Origin: an uncultured Eudoraea sp.
Lineage (GTDB): Bacteria > Bacteroidota > Bacteroidia > Flavobacteriales > Flavobacteriaceae
Length of the DNA stretch: 21,525 nucleotides
NCBI GenBank assembly: GCA_905479615.1
Contig: CAJQNH010000068.1
Coordinates: 1 to 21,525 of the forward strand
Direction: 5' to 3'
A program made the position numbers and the translations under genes. The notes beneath the pieces are model-generated. The model made no database searches and was not told the origin of the DNA. It saw only the letters and a list, made by a program, of their open reading frames with translations. Shown one piece after another: positions 6,440-14,043 of the stretch (position 1 is the first letter of the stretch; each line of letters begins with the position of its first letter).

Positions 6440-7108
6440 TTGGGAAGTAAAAATAAACTCAAACGATTTGAACAAAACAAGACTTTCAGCCATGTTATTG
6501 AACCTGGCAGGGATGAACTAATAGAGGGTAAATTTCCATTAAAAGGAAAATGGAAGAGTTTTTTTAATAATGACAATCCGATAGTTTTGGAACTGGGTTG
6601 TGGAAAAGGAGAATATACCATTGGCCTGGCCAAGCTGGATAGATCGAGGAATTTTATAGGTATTGATATTAAGGGTGCCAGGTTGTGGAGGGGGGCTAAA
6701 ACCGCCCTGGAGGAGAATTTAAGGAATGTTGCCTTTTTACGAACGCAGATAGAACTAATAGATTTAATCTTTGCCGAAAATGAGGTAGATGAAATCTGGA
6801 TTACATTTCCAGACCCACAACTAAAGTATAAACGAACAAAACACAGGCTTACAAATAAGGTCTTTTTGGATAAATACAAGTTTATACTTAAAAATAAAGG
6901 CGCAATCAACCTAAAGACTGATAGTGAATTTATGCATGGGTACACATTGGGATTATTACATGGCTTGGATTGTGAGATTTTATATGCAAATCATGATATT
7001 TATAAGAACGAGGGGAGTCCAAAAGAAGTGATGGATATAAAAACTTTCTATGAAAAGCAGTATCTTGAAAAAGGAAAACCAATTACATATATAAAGTTTA
7101 CTGTCTAG
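6440..7108 (+). CDS. trmB: tRNA (guanine-N7-)-methyltransferase TrmB
   Basis: TrmB uses S-adenosylmethionine to make 7-methylguanosine at position 46 in the variable loop of tRNAs. The protein has 222 residues. The SAM-binding motif VLELGCGKGEYTIGLA is at about 49-64, FIGIDIKGARLW at 72-83, and the family motif ITFPDPQLKYKRTKHRL at 121-137. The start codon is TTG. No ATG exists between the upstream in-frame stop (6425-6427) and this codon, and the N-terminus MGSKNKLKRF is what I recall from flavobacterial TrmB proteins. It is the first gene of a probable operon with the LysE-family exporter (6 bases away) and the alkyltransferase-like gene. Confidence 0.93.
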   Translation: MGSKNKLKRFEQNKTFSHVIEPGRDELIEGKFPLKGKWKSFFNNDNPIVLELGCGKGEYTIGLAKLDRSRNFIGIDIKGARLWRGAKTALEENLRNVAFLRTQIELIDLIFAENEVDEIWITFPDPQLKYKRTKHRLTNKVFLDKYKFILKNKGAINLKTDSEFMHGYTLGLLHGLDCEILYANHDIYKNEGSPKEVMDIKTFYEKQYLEKGKPITYIKFTV

Positions 7109-7114
7109 TAACCA

Positions 7115-7741
7115 ATGACGCATCTAATCATACTTTTTTTTGTGACCTTTTCAGCTGCTTTTATGGCAACTGTTCCTCCGGGATTATTAAACATGAATGC
7201 TGCCCAAACAAGTGTTAAAAAGGGGAAACTGAACGGGATTATGTTTAGTCTGGGGGTCGCTACCATGGTCATGATGCAGGCTTACGTTGCGGTAATGATT
7301 TCAAAATTTCTATTCAGACATCCTGAAATCATAGATTTATTGCTTAAGATCGCATTAGGTGTTTTTACTTTTTTTGCACTTTATTTTTTTATTTCTGCTA
7401 AGCGCGAAAAAAAGAAAAAAATAAAAATTGTAAATGTTAGTAAACGGAATAGTTATTTTAAAGGAATGCTCCTGGCTACTCTTAATTTACTTACCATTCC
7501 TTACTATAGTGGGTTAAACGCTATGTGGAATGCATCTGGCTGGATTAAATTTGAAATTTGGGATATTCTAACGTTTATTATAGCTGCGGGTAGTGGAACT
7601 TTTACCGTACTTTATTTATACACCGTATACTTTTATAAACTAGAAGCCAAAACAGACCGCTTTTCTAAAAATTCAAATTACATTCTTAGTGCATTAATGA
7701 TGGTCTTACTGGTAATTACCATTTTTAGAATATTTTATTAA
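7115..7741 (+). CDS. LysE-family transporter
   Basis: This 208-residue inner-membrane protein has about six hydrophobic segments (roughly 1-25, 41-64, 73-94, 113-135, 148-173, 187-207). The N-terminal region VPPGLLNMNAAQTSVKKG, with the PPG turn at 21-23, matches the LysE/RhtB exporter superfamily. A strongly basic loop (about 96-111) lies between segments three and four. Members export amino acids or other small molecules driven by ion gradients; the substrate here is unknown. It sits between trmB and the alkyltransferase-like gene with gaps of 6 and 4 bases, so the three are probably one transcript. Confidence 0.8.
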   Translation: MTHLIILFFVTFSAAFMATVPPGLLNMNAAQTSVKKGKLNGIMFSLGVATMVMMQAYVAVMISKFLFRHPEIIDLLLKIALGVFTFFALYFFISAKREKKKKIKIVNVSKRNSYFKGMLLATLNLLTIPYYSGLNAMWNASGWIKFEIWDILTFIIAAGSGTFTVLYLYTVYFYKLEAKTDRFSKNSNYILSALMMVLLVITIFRIFY

Positions 7742-7745
7742 TATT

Positions 7746-8093
7746 ATGAATTCGGAAAATAAAAACTTCTTTCAAAAAGTTTATATGGTTTCTAAACAAA
7801 TTCCATTTGGGAGGGTTACTTCTTATGGAGCAATTGCCAAATACCTGGGAGCGGCCAGGAGTGCAAGGATGGTGGGCTGGGCTATGAATGGAGCAGGATC
7901 AATTGAAGGTGTTCCCGCACATAGAGTTGTAAATAGGAAGGGTTTATTGACCGGCAAACATCACTTTGACGGCACCAATTTAATGCAACAATTATTAGAA
8001 AATGAGGGCCTCGTAATACAGGATAATCAAATTGTAAATTTTGAAAAATACTTCTGGGATCCCGCTAAAGAATTGCCTTCTGAGTTCTATTAG
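7746..8093 (+). CDS. MGMT-family alkyltransferase-like protein lacking the catalytic cysteine
   Basis: The 115-residue protein is the DNA-binding domain of O6-alkylguanine-DNA alkyltransferases, with QIPFGRVTSYGAIA near residues 18-31 and SARMVGWAM near 39-47 (the arginine-finger region). The active-site PCHRV is replaced by PAHRV, with A58 where the acceptor cysteine should be. It therefore cannot repair alkylated bases itself. This is the hallmark of alkyltransferase-like (ATL) proteins, which bind O6-alkylguanine, flip it out and recruit nucleotide excision repair. E. coli Atl has tryptophan at this position. It is the last gene of the trmB operon, 4 bases after the transporter. Confidence 0.88.
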   Translation: MNSENKNFFQKVYMVSKQIPFGRVTSYGAIAKYLGAARSARMVGWAMNGAGSIEGVPAHRVVNRKGLLTGKHHFDGTNLMQQLLENEGLVIQDNQIVNFEKYFWDPAKELPSEFY

Positions 8094-8151
8094 TGTTGTT
8101 TCAACTCAAATTTAGAATACTTCCTGCCTTATATATGGCAAATCTATATGG

Positions 8152-8170
8152 GTATTGTCCTTTTCAATAC
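8152..8170. repeat. Small inverted repeat upstream of mrp
   Basis: GTATTG (8152-8157) and CAATAC (8165-8170) form a 6-bp inverted repeat with a 7-base gap, about 30 bases before the mrp promoter element. There is no T-tract, so it is not a convincing terminator of the preceding operon. It may be chance. The rest of the 157-base spacer 8094-8250 holds only the promoter. Confidence 0.2.
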
Positions 8171-8199
8171 AACAACTTTATAGTTTCACACCTATAACT

Positions 8200-8207
8200 T
8201 ATCTTTG
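8200..8207 (+). promoter_or_regulatory. Probable promoter -7 element for the mrp operon
   Basis: TATCTTTG matches TAnnTTTG exactly, with the preferred T-tract and G. Transcription would start near 8214, leaving a leader of about 37 bases before the mrp ATG. Confidence 0.45.
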
Positions 8208-8250
8208 TTGTTTAGAATCATTTTACATAAAGACATAAATACTGCAGCTC

Positions 8251-9390
8251 ATGAAGTTGGAAAAGAACGAAATACTAAAAGCCTTAGAAACTATTACAGT
8301 ACCTGGTGAGGGGGTTAATATGGTTGAAAGTGGGGCTGTAAATAATATTCAGGTGTTTGGAGATGAGGTGGTAGTAGATATTACTATTAATAATCCAAGC
8401 CTTCAGGCAAGAAAGAAAACTGAAGTGGAAATTTTAAAGGCTATTCACAGGGAGGTTTACGAAAAGGCAAAAATCACTGTAAATGTTAAGGTTGATGCTC
8501 CAGCCAAGCCTGAGGTGAATGAAATTAAAGGAAAACCAATACCCGGAATACAAAATATAATTGCTGTCGCTTCCGGGAAAGGTGGTGTGGGAAAATCTAC
8601 GGTGACAGCCAATTTGGCCGTAACGCTTTCCAAGATGGGATTTAAAGTTGGTTTGCTGGATGCAGATATCTACGGTCCTTCTATGCCTATTATGTTTGAT
8701 GTTGCAAGTGCAAAGCCCTTAGCAACTAATATAAATGGAAATTCAAAAATGTTACCTGTAGAAAACTATGGGGTAAAGCTTTTATCTATAGGTTTTTTCA
8801 CTCAACCTAATCAGGCAGTAATCTGGAGAGGGCCTATGGCGTCAAAAGCTTTGAATCAAATGATCTTTGATGCGCATTGGGAAGAATTGGATTTTATGCT
8901 GGTCGATTTACCACCGGGTACAGGAGATATACATTTAAGTATTATGCAATCCATGCCGATTACTGGCGCTGTTGTTGTAAGCACACCTCAGGAGGTTGCG
9001 CTGGCAGATGCTCGTAAAGGCGTAGCAATGTTTCAACAGGAAGCCATCAATGTACCTGTTTTAGGAATTGTTGAAAATATGGCTTACTTTACTCCTGAGG
9101 AGCTTCCGGACAACAAATATTATATCTTTGGAAAAACAGGGGCAAGAAATCTTGCTACTGATCTGAATGTTCCATTTTTGGGAGAAATACCTTTAGTTCA
9201 AAGTATTCGTGAGGCAGGAGATATAGGAAGGCCAGCTGCTCTTCAAACCGGCACTCCGGTAGAAAAGGCATTTGAGGAACTTACCAAAAATGTGGTTCAG
9301 GAAGTTGTTTCACGAAACAAAAGTTTACCACCTACTGAAGCAATTAAGATAACAACAATGGCCGGTTGCGCTGCTGTTAAAAAGAAATGA
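8251..9390 (+). CDS. mrp: Mrp/ApbC-type P-loop ATPase, iron-sulfur carrier family
   Basis: The 379-residue cytosolic protein has an N-terminal MIP18/DUF59 domain (about 1-85) and a C-terminal deviant P-loop ATPase. The P-loop GKGGVGKS is at 109-116, LLDADIYGPSMP at 135-146, and VDLPPGTGD at 218-226. ApbC/Nbp35 proteins carry and transfer Fe-S clusters bound by a CxxC between subunits. Here that region reads ENMAYFTPEELPDNKYYIFG and has no cysteine. The only cysteine in the protein is C373 near the C-terminus. I recall the same replacement in other Bacteroidota, so it seems lineage-wide rather than a defect. The stop overlaps the start of the NifU-like gene by 4 bases (ATGA). Confidence 0.92.
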   Translation: MKLEKNEILKALETITVPGEGVNMVESGAVNNIQVFGDEVVVDITINNPSLQARKKTEVEILKAIHREVYEKAKITVNVKVDAPAKPEVNEIKGKPIPGIQNIIAVASGKGGVGKSTVTANLAVTLSKMGFKVGLLDADIYGPSMPIMFDVASAKPLATNINGNSKMLPVENYGVKLLSIGFFTQPNQAVIWRGPMASKALNQMIFDAHWEELDFMLVDLPPGTGDIHLSIMQSMPITGAVVVSTPQEVALADARKGVAMFQQEAINVPVLGIVENMAYFTPEELPDNKYYIFGKTGARNLATDLNVPFLGEIPLVQSIREAGDIGRPAALQTGTPVEKAFEELTKNVVQEVVSRNKSLPPTEAIKITTMAGCAAVKKK

Positions 9391-9632
9391 TCATGACATC
9401 TGAGGAACTCAAAAGTACTGTTGAAAAAGCGCTGGATGAAATTCGTCCTTTTTTACAAAGTGATGGGGGAGATATTTCTTTAGTATCTATTGATAACGAT
9501 AAATTGGTTACAGTAAAGCTGGAAGGGAATTGTGTTGGCTGTAGCGTTAACCAAATGACACTGAAGAGTGGGGTGGAAATGACAATTAAAAAACATGCTC
9601 CACAGATAGAAAAGGTGATCAATATTGCTTAG
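9387..9632 (+). CDS. NifU C-terminal-domain iron-sulfur scaffold
   Basis: This 81-residue protein is a stand-alone NifU C-terminal (Nfu-type) domain. Family marks are FLQSDGGDI near residue 22 and the cluster-binding CVGC at 49-52 followed by S-x-x-Q-M-T-L-K-x-G-V-E. Nfu domains hold a [4Fe-4S] or [2Fe-2S] cluster, usually bridged between two monomers, and pass it to target enzymes. The start overlaps the mrp stop as ATGA, implying coupled translation. A second ATG two codons later is possible. With an upstream partner lacking CxxC, this protein probably supplies the cluster-binding cysteines of the pair. The 59 bases to the convergent ABC gene hold no clear terminator. Confidence 0.92.
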   Translation: MIMTSEELKSTVEKALDEIRPFLQSDGGDISLVSIDNDKLVTVKLEGNCVGCSVNQMTLKSGVEMTIKKHAPQIEKVINIA

Positions 9633-9691
9633 AAAATGCGCCTCTTACCATATTACTGACAAGACAGATATATCCACATCAGTCTGCATAA

Positions 9692-11428
9692 CTAAATTCT
9701 TGCCTGGTAGGTAAATAAATTATAATATCTCCCTTCTTTCTCAATAAGTGATTCATGCGTGCCTTGTTCAACAATTCTGCCGTTCTCAATTACTAAAATC
9801 TGATCAGCTTTTCTAATGGTACTCAATCGATGGGCAATTACAAAAGTCGTTCTTCCTTCAGTAAGATGTGATAAACTTTTTTGAATTAAAGCTTCACTTT
9901 CTGTATCGAGATTTGATGTAGCTTCATCTAAAATTAGAATACGGGGATCGGCTAAAACGGCTCTGGCAATAGCTATTCGCTGTCTTTGACCTCCTGAAAG
10001 CTTTATGCCTCGTTCACCAATTAAGGTGTCCAAACCATCTTCAAATCGATCTGTAAATTCGTCAACATAGGCTGCTTTAACAGCTTCCAGCAATTGTTCT
10101 TCCGAAGCATCAGGTCTGGGAAACAAAATATTCTCCCGTATGGTTCCTTCAAATAAGAAATCGTCCTGCAGTACCACGCCCAGGTGTTTACGAAAACTGT
10201 TAAGGTCTACTTTTGATAAATCCTGACCATCTACTGTTATTGTACCGCTCTGTTGCGTTAAGAAACTTGCGGCAAGCCCGGCAATGGTACTTTTACCAGA
10301 TCCTGAACTTCCTACAAGTGCCACAACGGTACCTGCGTTTACCGAAAAGCTAATATCATGTAATACTTCTTTTTCTTCTTCATATGCGAATGAAACAGAG
10401 TCAAATATCATATCTCCTTTAATCCCGTTCAACGCCAAAGTGCGTACCTCTTTGTTAGATTCAGGCTGCATGTTCATCAATTCTTCTGTTCGATCAAGCC
10501 CGGCCAAGGCTTCTGTAATTTGACTGCCAATATTACTCATTTGCACTATTGGGGCAATCATTAATCCCAACAGAAAGGTAAACGTTAAAAATTCACCTAC
10601 TGTGAGTTCATCAATCATAATTTTATATCCTCCCATACCCATTATGCCTGTGGTAGCAAGCCCCAGGAGAAAAGTAGAAGAACTGGTCATAAAGGCGGTT
10701 GCGGTAAGACTTTTTTTTACATTTTCAAACAACCGGAGTACACCTTCTTCAAAAACGCCATGTTCCTGGGCTTCAGCGTTAAAACCTTTGATAACACGTA
10801 TTCCTCCCAGTGTTTCTGTAAGCCTGCCTGTGACTTCCGCGTTAATTTTCCCCCTATTGCGGAATATTGGTCTAATTATTTTAAAGGCCTTTAAAGCAAT
10901 AATTGCAAAAATGGCAAGTGGGATTAACGCAAACAGGGTCATGCTTGTGCTTATGTCCAGCAAAAGAATTAAAGATACTACGGCAGTAATGGTCCCTCCT
11001 ACCAACTGCACCAATCCCGTGCCAATAAGATTTCGTACGCCTTCCACATCAGTCATTATTCTCGAGACCAATTCACCTGATTTTGTGTTGTCAAAAAATC
11101 GAATTGGTAAAGACAAAATTTTCTTCTGTACCTGGGCTCTTAATTCAGAGATCATATACTGAGCCTGAACACTAAGTATTTTTGTTAACAGAAAAGAAGT
11201 TACTGCCTGAATTAAAATTGCAAATATGACGACTCCTAAGAGGAGCTTTAGATATTCCAGATCTTTATTGGGAATAATGTCATCCATTAAATATTTAAGT
11301 GACAATGGCGCAACAAAACTTGCAGCTTTGCTAACTATTATCAATGCCAGACCTATAAAAACGAGATTTCTTCTGGGCCAGATAATGGTTTTGAATGCTT
11401 TAAGAATACTTACTCTTTTGTCTGACAT
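9692..11428 (-). CDS. MsbA-type ABC exporter, fused membrane and ATPase domains
   Basis: The 578-residue half-transporter would work as a homodimer in the inner membrane. The transmembrane domain (about 15-310) has six segments. The nucleotide-binding domain (about 338-578) is complete: Walker A GSSGSGKS at 373-380, Q-loop Q421, signature LSGGQ at 477-481, Walker B ILILD ending at D501 with catalytic E502, and switch H533. The layout matches the MsbA/multidrug exporter group, which moves lipids or drugs outward. The true substrate cannot be told from sequence. It stands alone on its strand and diverges from the PhnA-domain gene across a 151-base spacer with nested inverted repeats. No exact -7 element is visible; TAAATTGC on the minus strand is two mismatches away. 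Confidence 0.93.
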   Translation of the reverse strand: MSDKRVSILKAFKTIIWPRRNLVFIGLALIIVSKAASFVAPLSLKYLMDDIIPNKDLEYLKLLLGVVIFAILIQAVTSFLLTKILSVQAQYMISELRAQVQKKILSLPIRFFDNTKSGELVSRIMTDVEGVRNLIGTGLVQLVGGTITAVVSLILLLDISTSMTLFALIPLAIFAIIALKAFKIIRPIFRNRGKINAEVTGRLTETLGGIRVIKGFNAEAQEHGVFEEGVLRLFENVKKSLTATAFMTSSSTFLLGLATTGIMGMGGYKIMIDELTVGEFLTFTFLLGLMIAPIVQMSNIGSQITEALAGLDRTEELMNMQPESNKEVRTLALNGIKGDMIFDSVSFAYEEEKEVLHDISFSVNAGTVVALVGSSGSGKSTIAGLAASFLTQQSGTITVDGQDLSKVDLNSFRKHLGVVLQDDFLFEGTIRENILFPRPDASEEQLLEAVKAAYVDEFTDRFEDGLDTLIGERGIKLSGGQRQRIAIARAVLADPRILILDEATSNLDTESEALIQKSLSHLTEGRTTFVIAHRLSTIRKADQILVIENGRIVEQGTHESLIEKEGRYYNLFTYQARI

Positions 11429-11435
11429 TGGAGAT

Positions 11436-11510
11436 TTAGGTCTATTTTATTGTGAGAAGATGCAATTTACAGTAAAATTGCGGTCCAAGGACTAAATTTA
11501 TTAGACCTAA
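11436..11510. repeat. Nested inverted repeats in the divergent spacer before the ABC exporter
   Basis: The outer arms TTAGGTCTA (11436-11444) and TAGACCTAA (11502-11510) are a perfect 9-bp inverted repeat. Inside, GCAATTT (11462-11468) and AAATTGC (11475-11481) form a 7-bp inverted repeat with a 6-base gap. The two share almost the same centre (11473 and 11471.5). They cover the region where the ABC exporter promoter should be, so an operator or a DNA or RNA secondary structure is possible. Nothing else is evident in 11429-11579 except a weak -7-like TACTTTTA at 11547-11554 (plus). Confidence 0.4.
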
Positions 11511-11579
11511 TCCTAATTTAAGGAAGAATTAGCATATAAGTTTTAATACTTTTAATTTCACATATACTTAAATAAATTT

Positions 11580-11789
11580 ATGGAATCCAAAGACAGCAAC
11601 GGAAATATTCTTGAAGATGGAGATAATGTACATGTTATCAAGGATTTGAAGATTAAGGGTATGTCTAAAACCCTAAAACGGGGTAATATCATTAAGAATA
11701 TAAGGCTAACAAACAATTCACAGGAAGTGGAATGTAGAATAGGTAAAAGTCAGATTGTTCTCAAAACCCAGTTTTTGAAAAAAGCCTAA
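11580..11789 (+). CDS. PhnA-domain (YjdM C-terminal type) protein without zinc ribbon
   Basis: The 69-residue protein matches the C-terminal domain of E. coli YjdM (formerly called PhnA). Visible marks are DSNGNILEDGD, VIKDLKIKG, LKRGNIIKNIRLT and the final KTQFLKKA. The fold is a small SH3-like barrel. The family name recalls alkylphosphonate use, but E. coli YjdM has no proven role in it and the true function is unknown. The N-terminal zinc ribbon with its CxxC pairs is absent here; this short form seems common in Bacteroidota. A weak -7-like element (TACTTTTA, 11547-11554) could start its transcript. The acylase follows after 41 bases and may be co-transcribed. Confidence 0.82.
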   Translation: MESKDSNGNILEDGDNVHVIKDLKIKGMSKTLKRGNIIKNIRLTNNSQEVECRIGKSQIVLKTQFLKKA

Positions 11790-11830
11790 AAAGAGTTTTA
11801 TTTTCTAATTAAAAAAAGATAGAAACACCA

Positions 11831-14032
11831 ATGAAAAACCCTCTAATTAAGTATATCAAATTTCTATCACTTTCCCTATTACTTTGGCTACTTGCATCAT
11901 GTAATACTTCACAAGGCCATTCTGAAATAGATAAATGGAAGGAACAAGCCGGGAATATCACCATTATAAGAGATGATTTTGGAATCCCCCATATTTATGG
12001 TAAAACTGATGCAGATGCCGTATTTGGCTTACTTTATGCCCAATGTGAGGACGATTTTAACAGGGTAGAACAGAACTATATATGGGCTATTGGCAGATTG
12101 GCGGAAGTTGAAGGAAAAGAGGCATTATACAGTGACCTCAGGGCAAATATGTTCATGAGCAAAGAAGAGGCAATAGCGAATTATGATAGTAGCCCTGATT
12201 GGTTAAAAAAACTCTGTGATGCATTTGCCGATGGAATAAATTACTATTTGCACACCCACCCGGAGGTGAAGCCTAAGCTATTAACCAGATTTGAACCCTG
12301 GATGCCAATGTATTTTAGTGAAGGCTCAATAGGTGGAGACATTGAGCGTATAAATACAAATAAAATACGTGCTTTTTATGAAGATGGAGTGACATTTACT
12401 AAAACTCAGGAAGCAGAAATTAAAAAACGCGAAGAAGAATTAGAACCTCAGGGATCCAATGGTATTGCCATCTCCGGGACATTAACACAAAGTGGTAACG
12501 CCATGTTACTCATAAACCCACATACTTCATTTTATTTCAGGGGAGAAGTACATGTCGTAAGTGAGGAAGGCCTTAATGCTTATGGTGCGGTAACCTGGGG
12601 GCAGTTTTTTGTTTACCAGGGATTCAATGAGAAAACGGGATGGATGCATACATCAACCTATACAGATGTAATGGACGAGTATGTTGAGGTAATTGAAGAG
12701 AAAGAAGAAGGGCTTTTTTATGTGTATGGAGAAGAATTGCGCCCTGTGATTAAAACAGAGGTCATCTTAAAATATACGGATAAAGGCGAAATGAAAGAAA
12801 AAACGTTCCCTATATATAGAACACACCATGGACCTGTTACCCATAAAGAAAATGAGTCACCTGTGGCTTCAGCAATGATGTGGGAACCAATAAAAGCATT
12901 GGAGCAATCCTATATCAGAACAAAGCAAAAGGATTATAAAGGTTTTCTTAATATGATGGATATCCGCACTAACTCCTCTAATAATACTGTATATGCGGAT
13001 GCCGATGGCAATATTGCATATTTTCATGGAAATTTTGTACCGGTTCGTGATACCATTTTTGATTTTAGCCGACCTGTTGATGGTAGTAATCCAAAAACTG
13101 ACTGGAAGGGATTGCATGCTGTTGATGAAAATATCCTTGTGTTAAATCCCAAAAACGGATGGATTCAAAATTGTAATTCTACTCCTTTTACGGCAGCCTT
13201 GGAAGATAGTCCAAAACGAGAAAATTATCCGAAGTATATGTCCATAGATCAGGAAAATTTCCGCGGTATTCATGCTATTGAATTGCTAAGGGATAAAAGC
13301 GGGTATACTATAGATAGCCTTATTTCTCTGGCTTATGATTCATACCTGCCCGCGTTTGCAAAATTAATCCCCGGTTTGGTATCTGCTTACGACGAAGCTG
13401 AGGCCGAACTTCCTGAACTTGCAGGGGCGATTAACATACTGCGGAACTGGGATTACAGAACTTCTGAAGAATCTGTAGCAATGACCCTGGCACATTTCTA
13501 CGGGACATTGTATGGTAAAAATGGAATACGACCAGCACCGATGAGCGATATGGAATTAATGTCCTATTTCGGTTCGGAATCACCATTAGAAGAGCGATTG
13601 TCAATTTTTAAGGAGGTAGTATCACAATTAGAAAGTGATTTTGGGAATTGGAATATTCCCTGGGGTGAGGTTAACAGGTATCAGCGTTTAAATGGTGATA
13701 TCAGGCAGGAATTTGATGATGACAAACCCAGTATTCCAATTGGATTATCATCTGGTCGCTGGGGTGCTCTTGCTGCCTATGGGGCCAGATATAGTAATAA
13801 CACTAAAAAGATATATGGTACCAGGGGGAATAGTTTTGTAGCGGTAGTTGAATTTGGTTCAAAAGTTAGCGCTAAAACTATTTTGGCCGGGGGACAAAGT
13901 GGTAATCCAAAATCACCTCATTTTGATGATCAGGCATTGCCTTACGCAAAGGTAAAGTTTAAAGAAGCGGCATATTACAAAGAGGATGTACTCAAAAGAG
14001 CAAGGATTTCATATAGGCCGGGGTTGAGGTAG
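11831..14032 (+). CDS. Penicillin acylase family (S45) Ntn-hydrolase, lipoprotein
   Basis: The 733-residue precursor begins with a lipoprotein signal peptide ending in the lipobox L-A-S-C, with C24 as the lipidated residue. It is therefore probably anchored in the envelope. The family makes an inactive chain that cuts itself into alpha and beta subunits, exposing an N-terminal nucleophile. The alpha part includes DDFGIPHIYGKTDADAVFGL (about 48-67). The cut site is G208-S209 in QGSNGIAISG, with Ser209 the nucleophile. NPHTSFYFRGE at 229-239 follows as the conserved oxyanion and substrate region. Members hydrolyse amides of penicillins, acyl-homoserine lactones, or lipopeptides; the substrate is undetermined. 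It converges with a secreted-protein gene 11 bases away, with no visible terminator. Confidence 0.92.
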   Translation: MKNPLIKYIKFLSLSLLLWLLASCNTSQGHSEIDKWKEQAGNITIIRDDFGIPHIYGKTDADAVFGLLYAQCEDDFNRVEQNYIWAIGRLAEVEGKEALYSDLRANMFMSKEEAIANYDSSPDWLKKLCDAFADGINYYLHTHPEVKPKLLTRFEPWMPMYFSEGSIGGDIERINTNKIRAFYEDGVTFTKTQEAEIKKREEELEPQGSNGIAISGTLTQSGNAMLLINPHTSFYFRGEVHVVSEEGLNAYGAVTWGQFFVYQGFNEKTGWMHTSTYTDVMDEYVEVIEEKEEGLFYVYGEELRPVIKTEVILKYTDKGEMKEKTFPIYRTHHGPVTHKENESPVASAMMWEPIKALEQSYIRTKQKDYKGFLNMMDIRTNSSNNTVYADADGNIAYFHGNFVPVRDTIFDFSRPVDGSNPKTDWKGLHAVDENILVLNPKNGWIQNCNSTPFTAALEDSPKRENYPKYMSIDQENFRGIHAIELLRDKSGYTIDSLISLAYDSYLPAFAKLIPGLVSAYDEAEAELPELAGAINILRNWDYRTSEESVAMTLAHFYGTLYGKNGIRPAPMSDMELMSYFGSESPLEERLSIFKEVVSQLESDFGNWNIPWGEVNRYQRLNGDIRQEFDDDKPSIPIGLSSGRWGALAAYGARYSNNTKKIYGTRGNSFVAVVEFGSKVSAKTILAGGQSGNPKSPHFDDQALPYAKVKFKEAAYYKEDVLKRARISYRPGLR

Positions 14033-14043
14033 GGAGTAGAATT

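Noticed and set aside
6415..6945. A 176-codon open frame on the minus strand
   Set aside because: It lies opposite trmB, whose motifs are clear, and its product has no recognisable features; it is the complement of a real gene.
8152..8170. GTATTG/CAATAC inverted repeat as a terminator of the trmB operon
   Set aside because: The stem is only 6 bp and no T-tract follows; kept only as a low-confidence repeat.
8251..9390. Mrp without CxxC read as a pseudogene
   Set aside because: The frame, P-loop and other motifs are intact, and the same replacement is recalled from other Bacteroidota; kept as a functional gene.
10602..11162. A 186-codon open frame on the plus strand
   Set aside because: It is antisense to the membrane domain of the ABC exporter, which is complete and conserved; the product is low-complexity and family-less.
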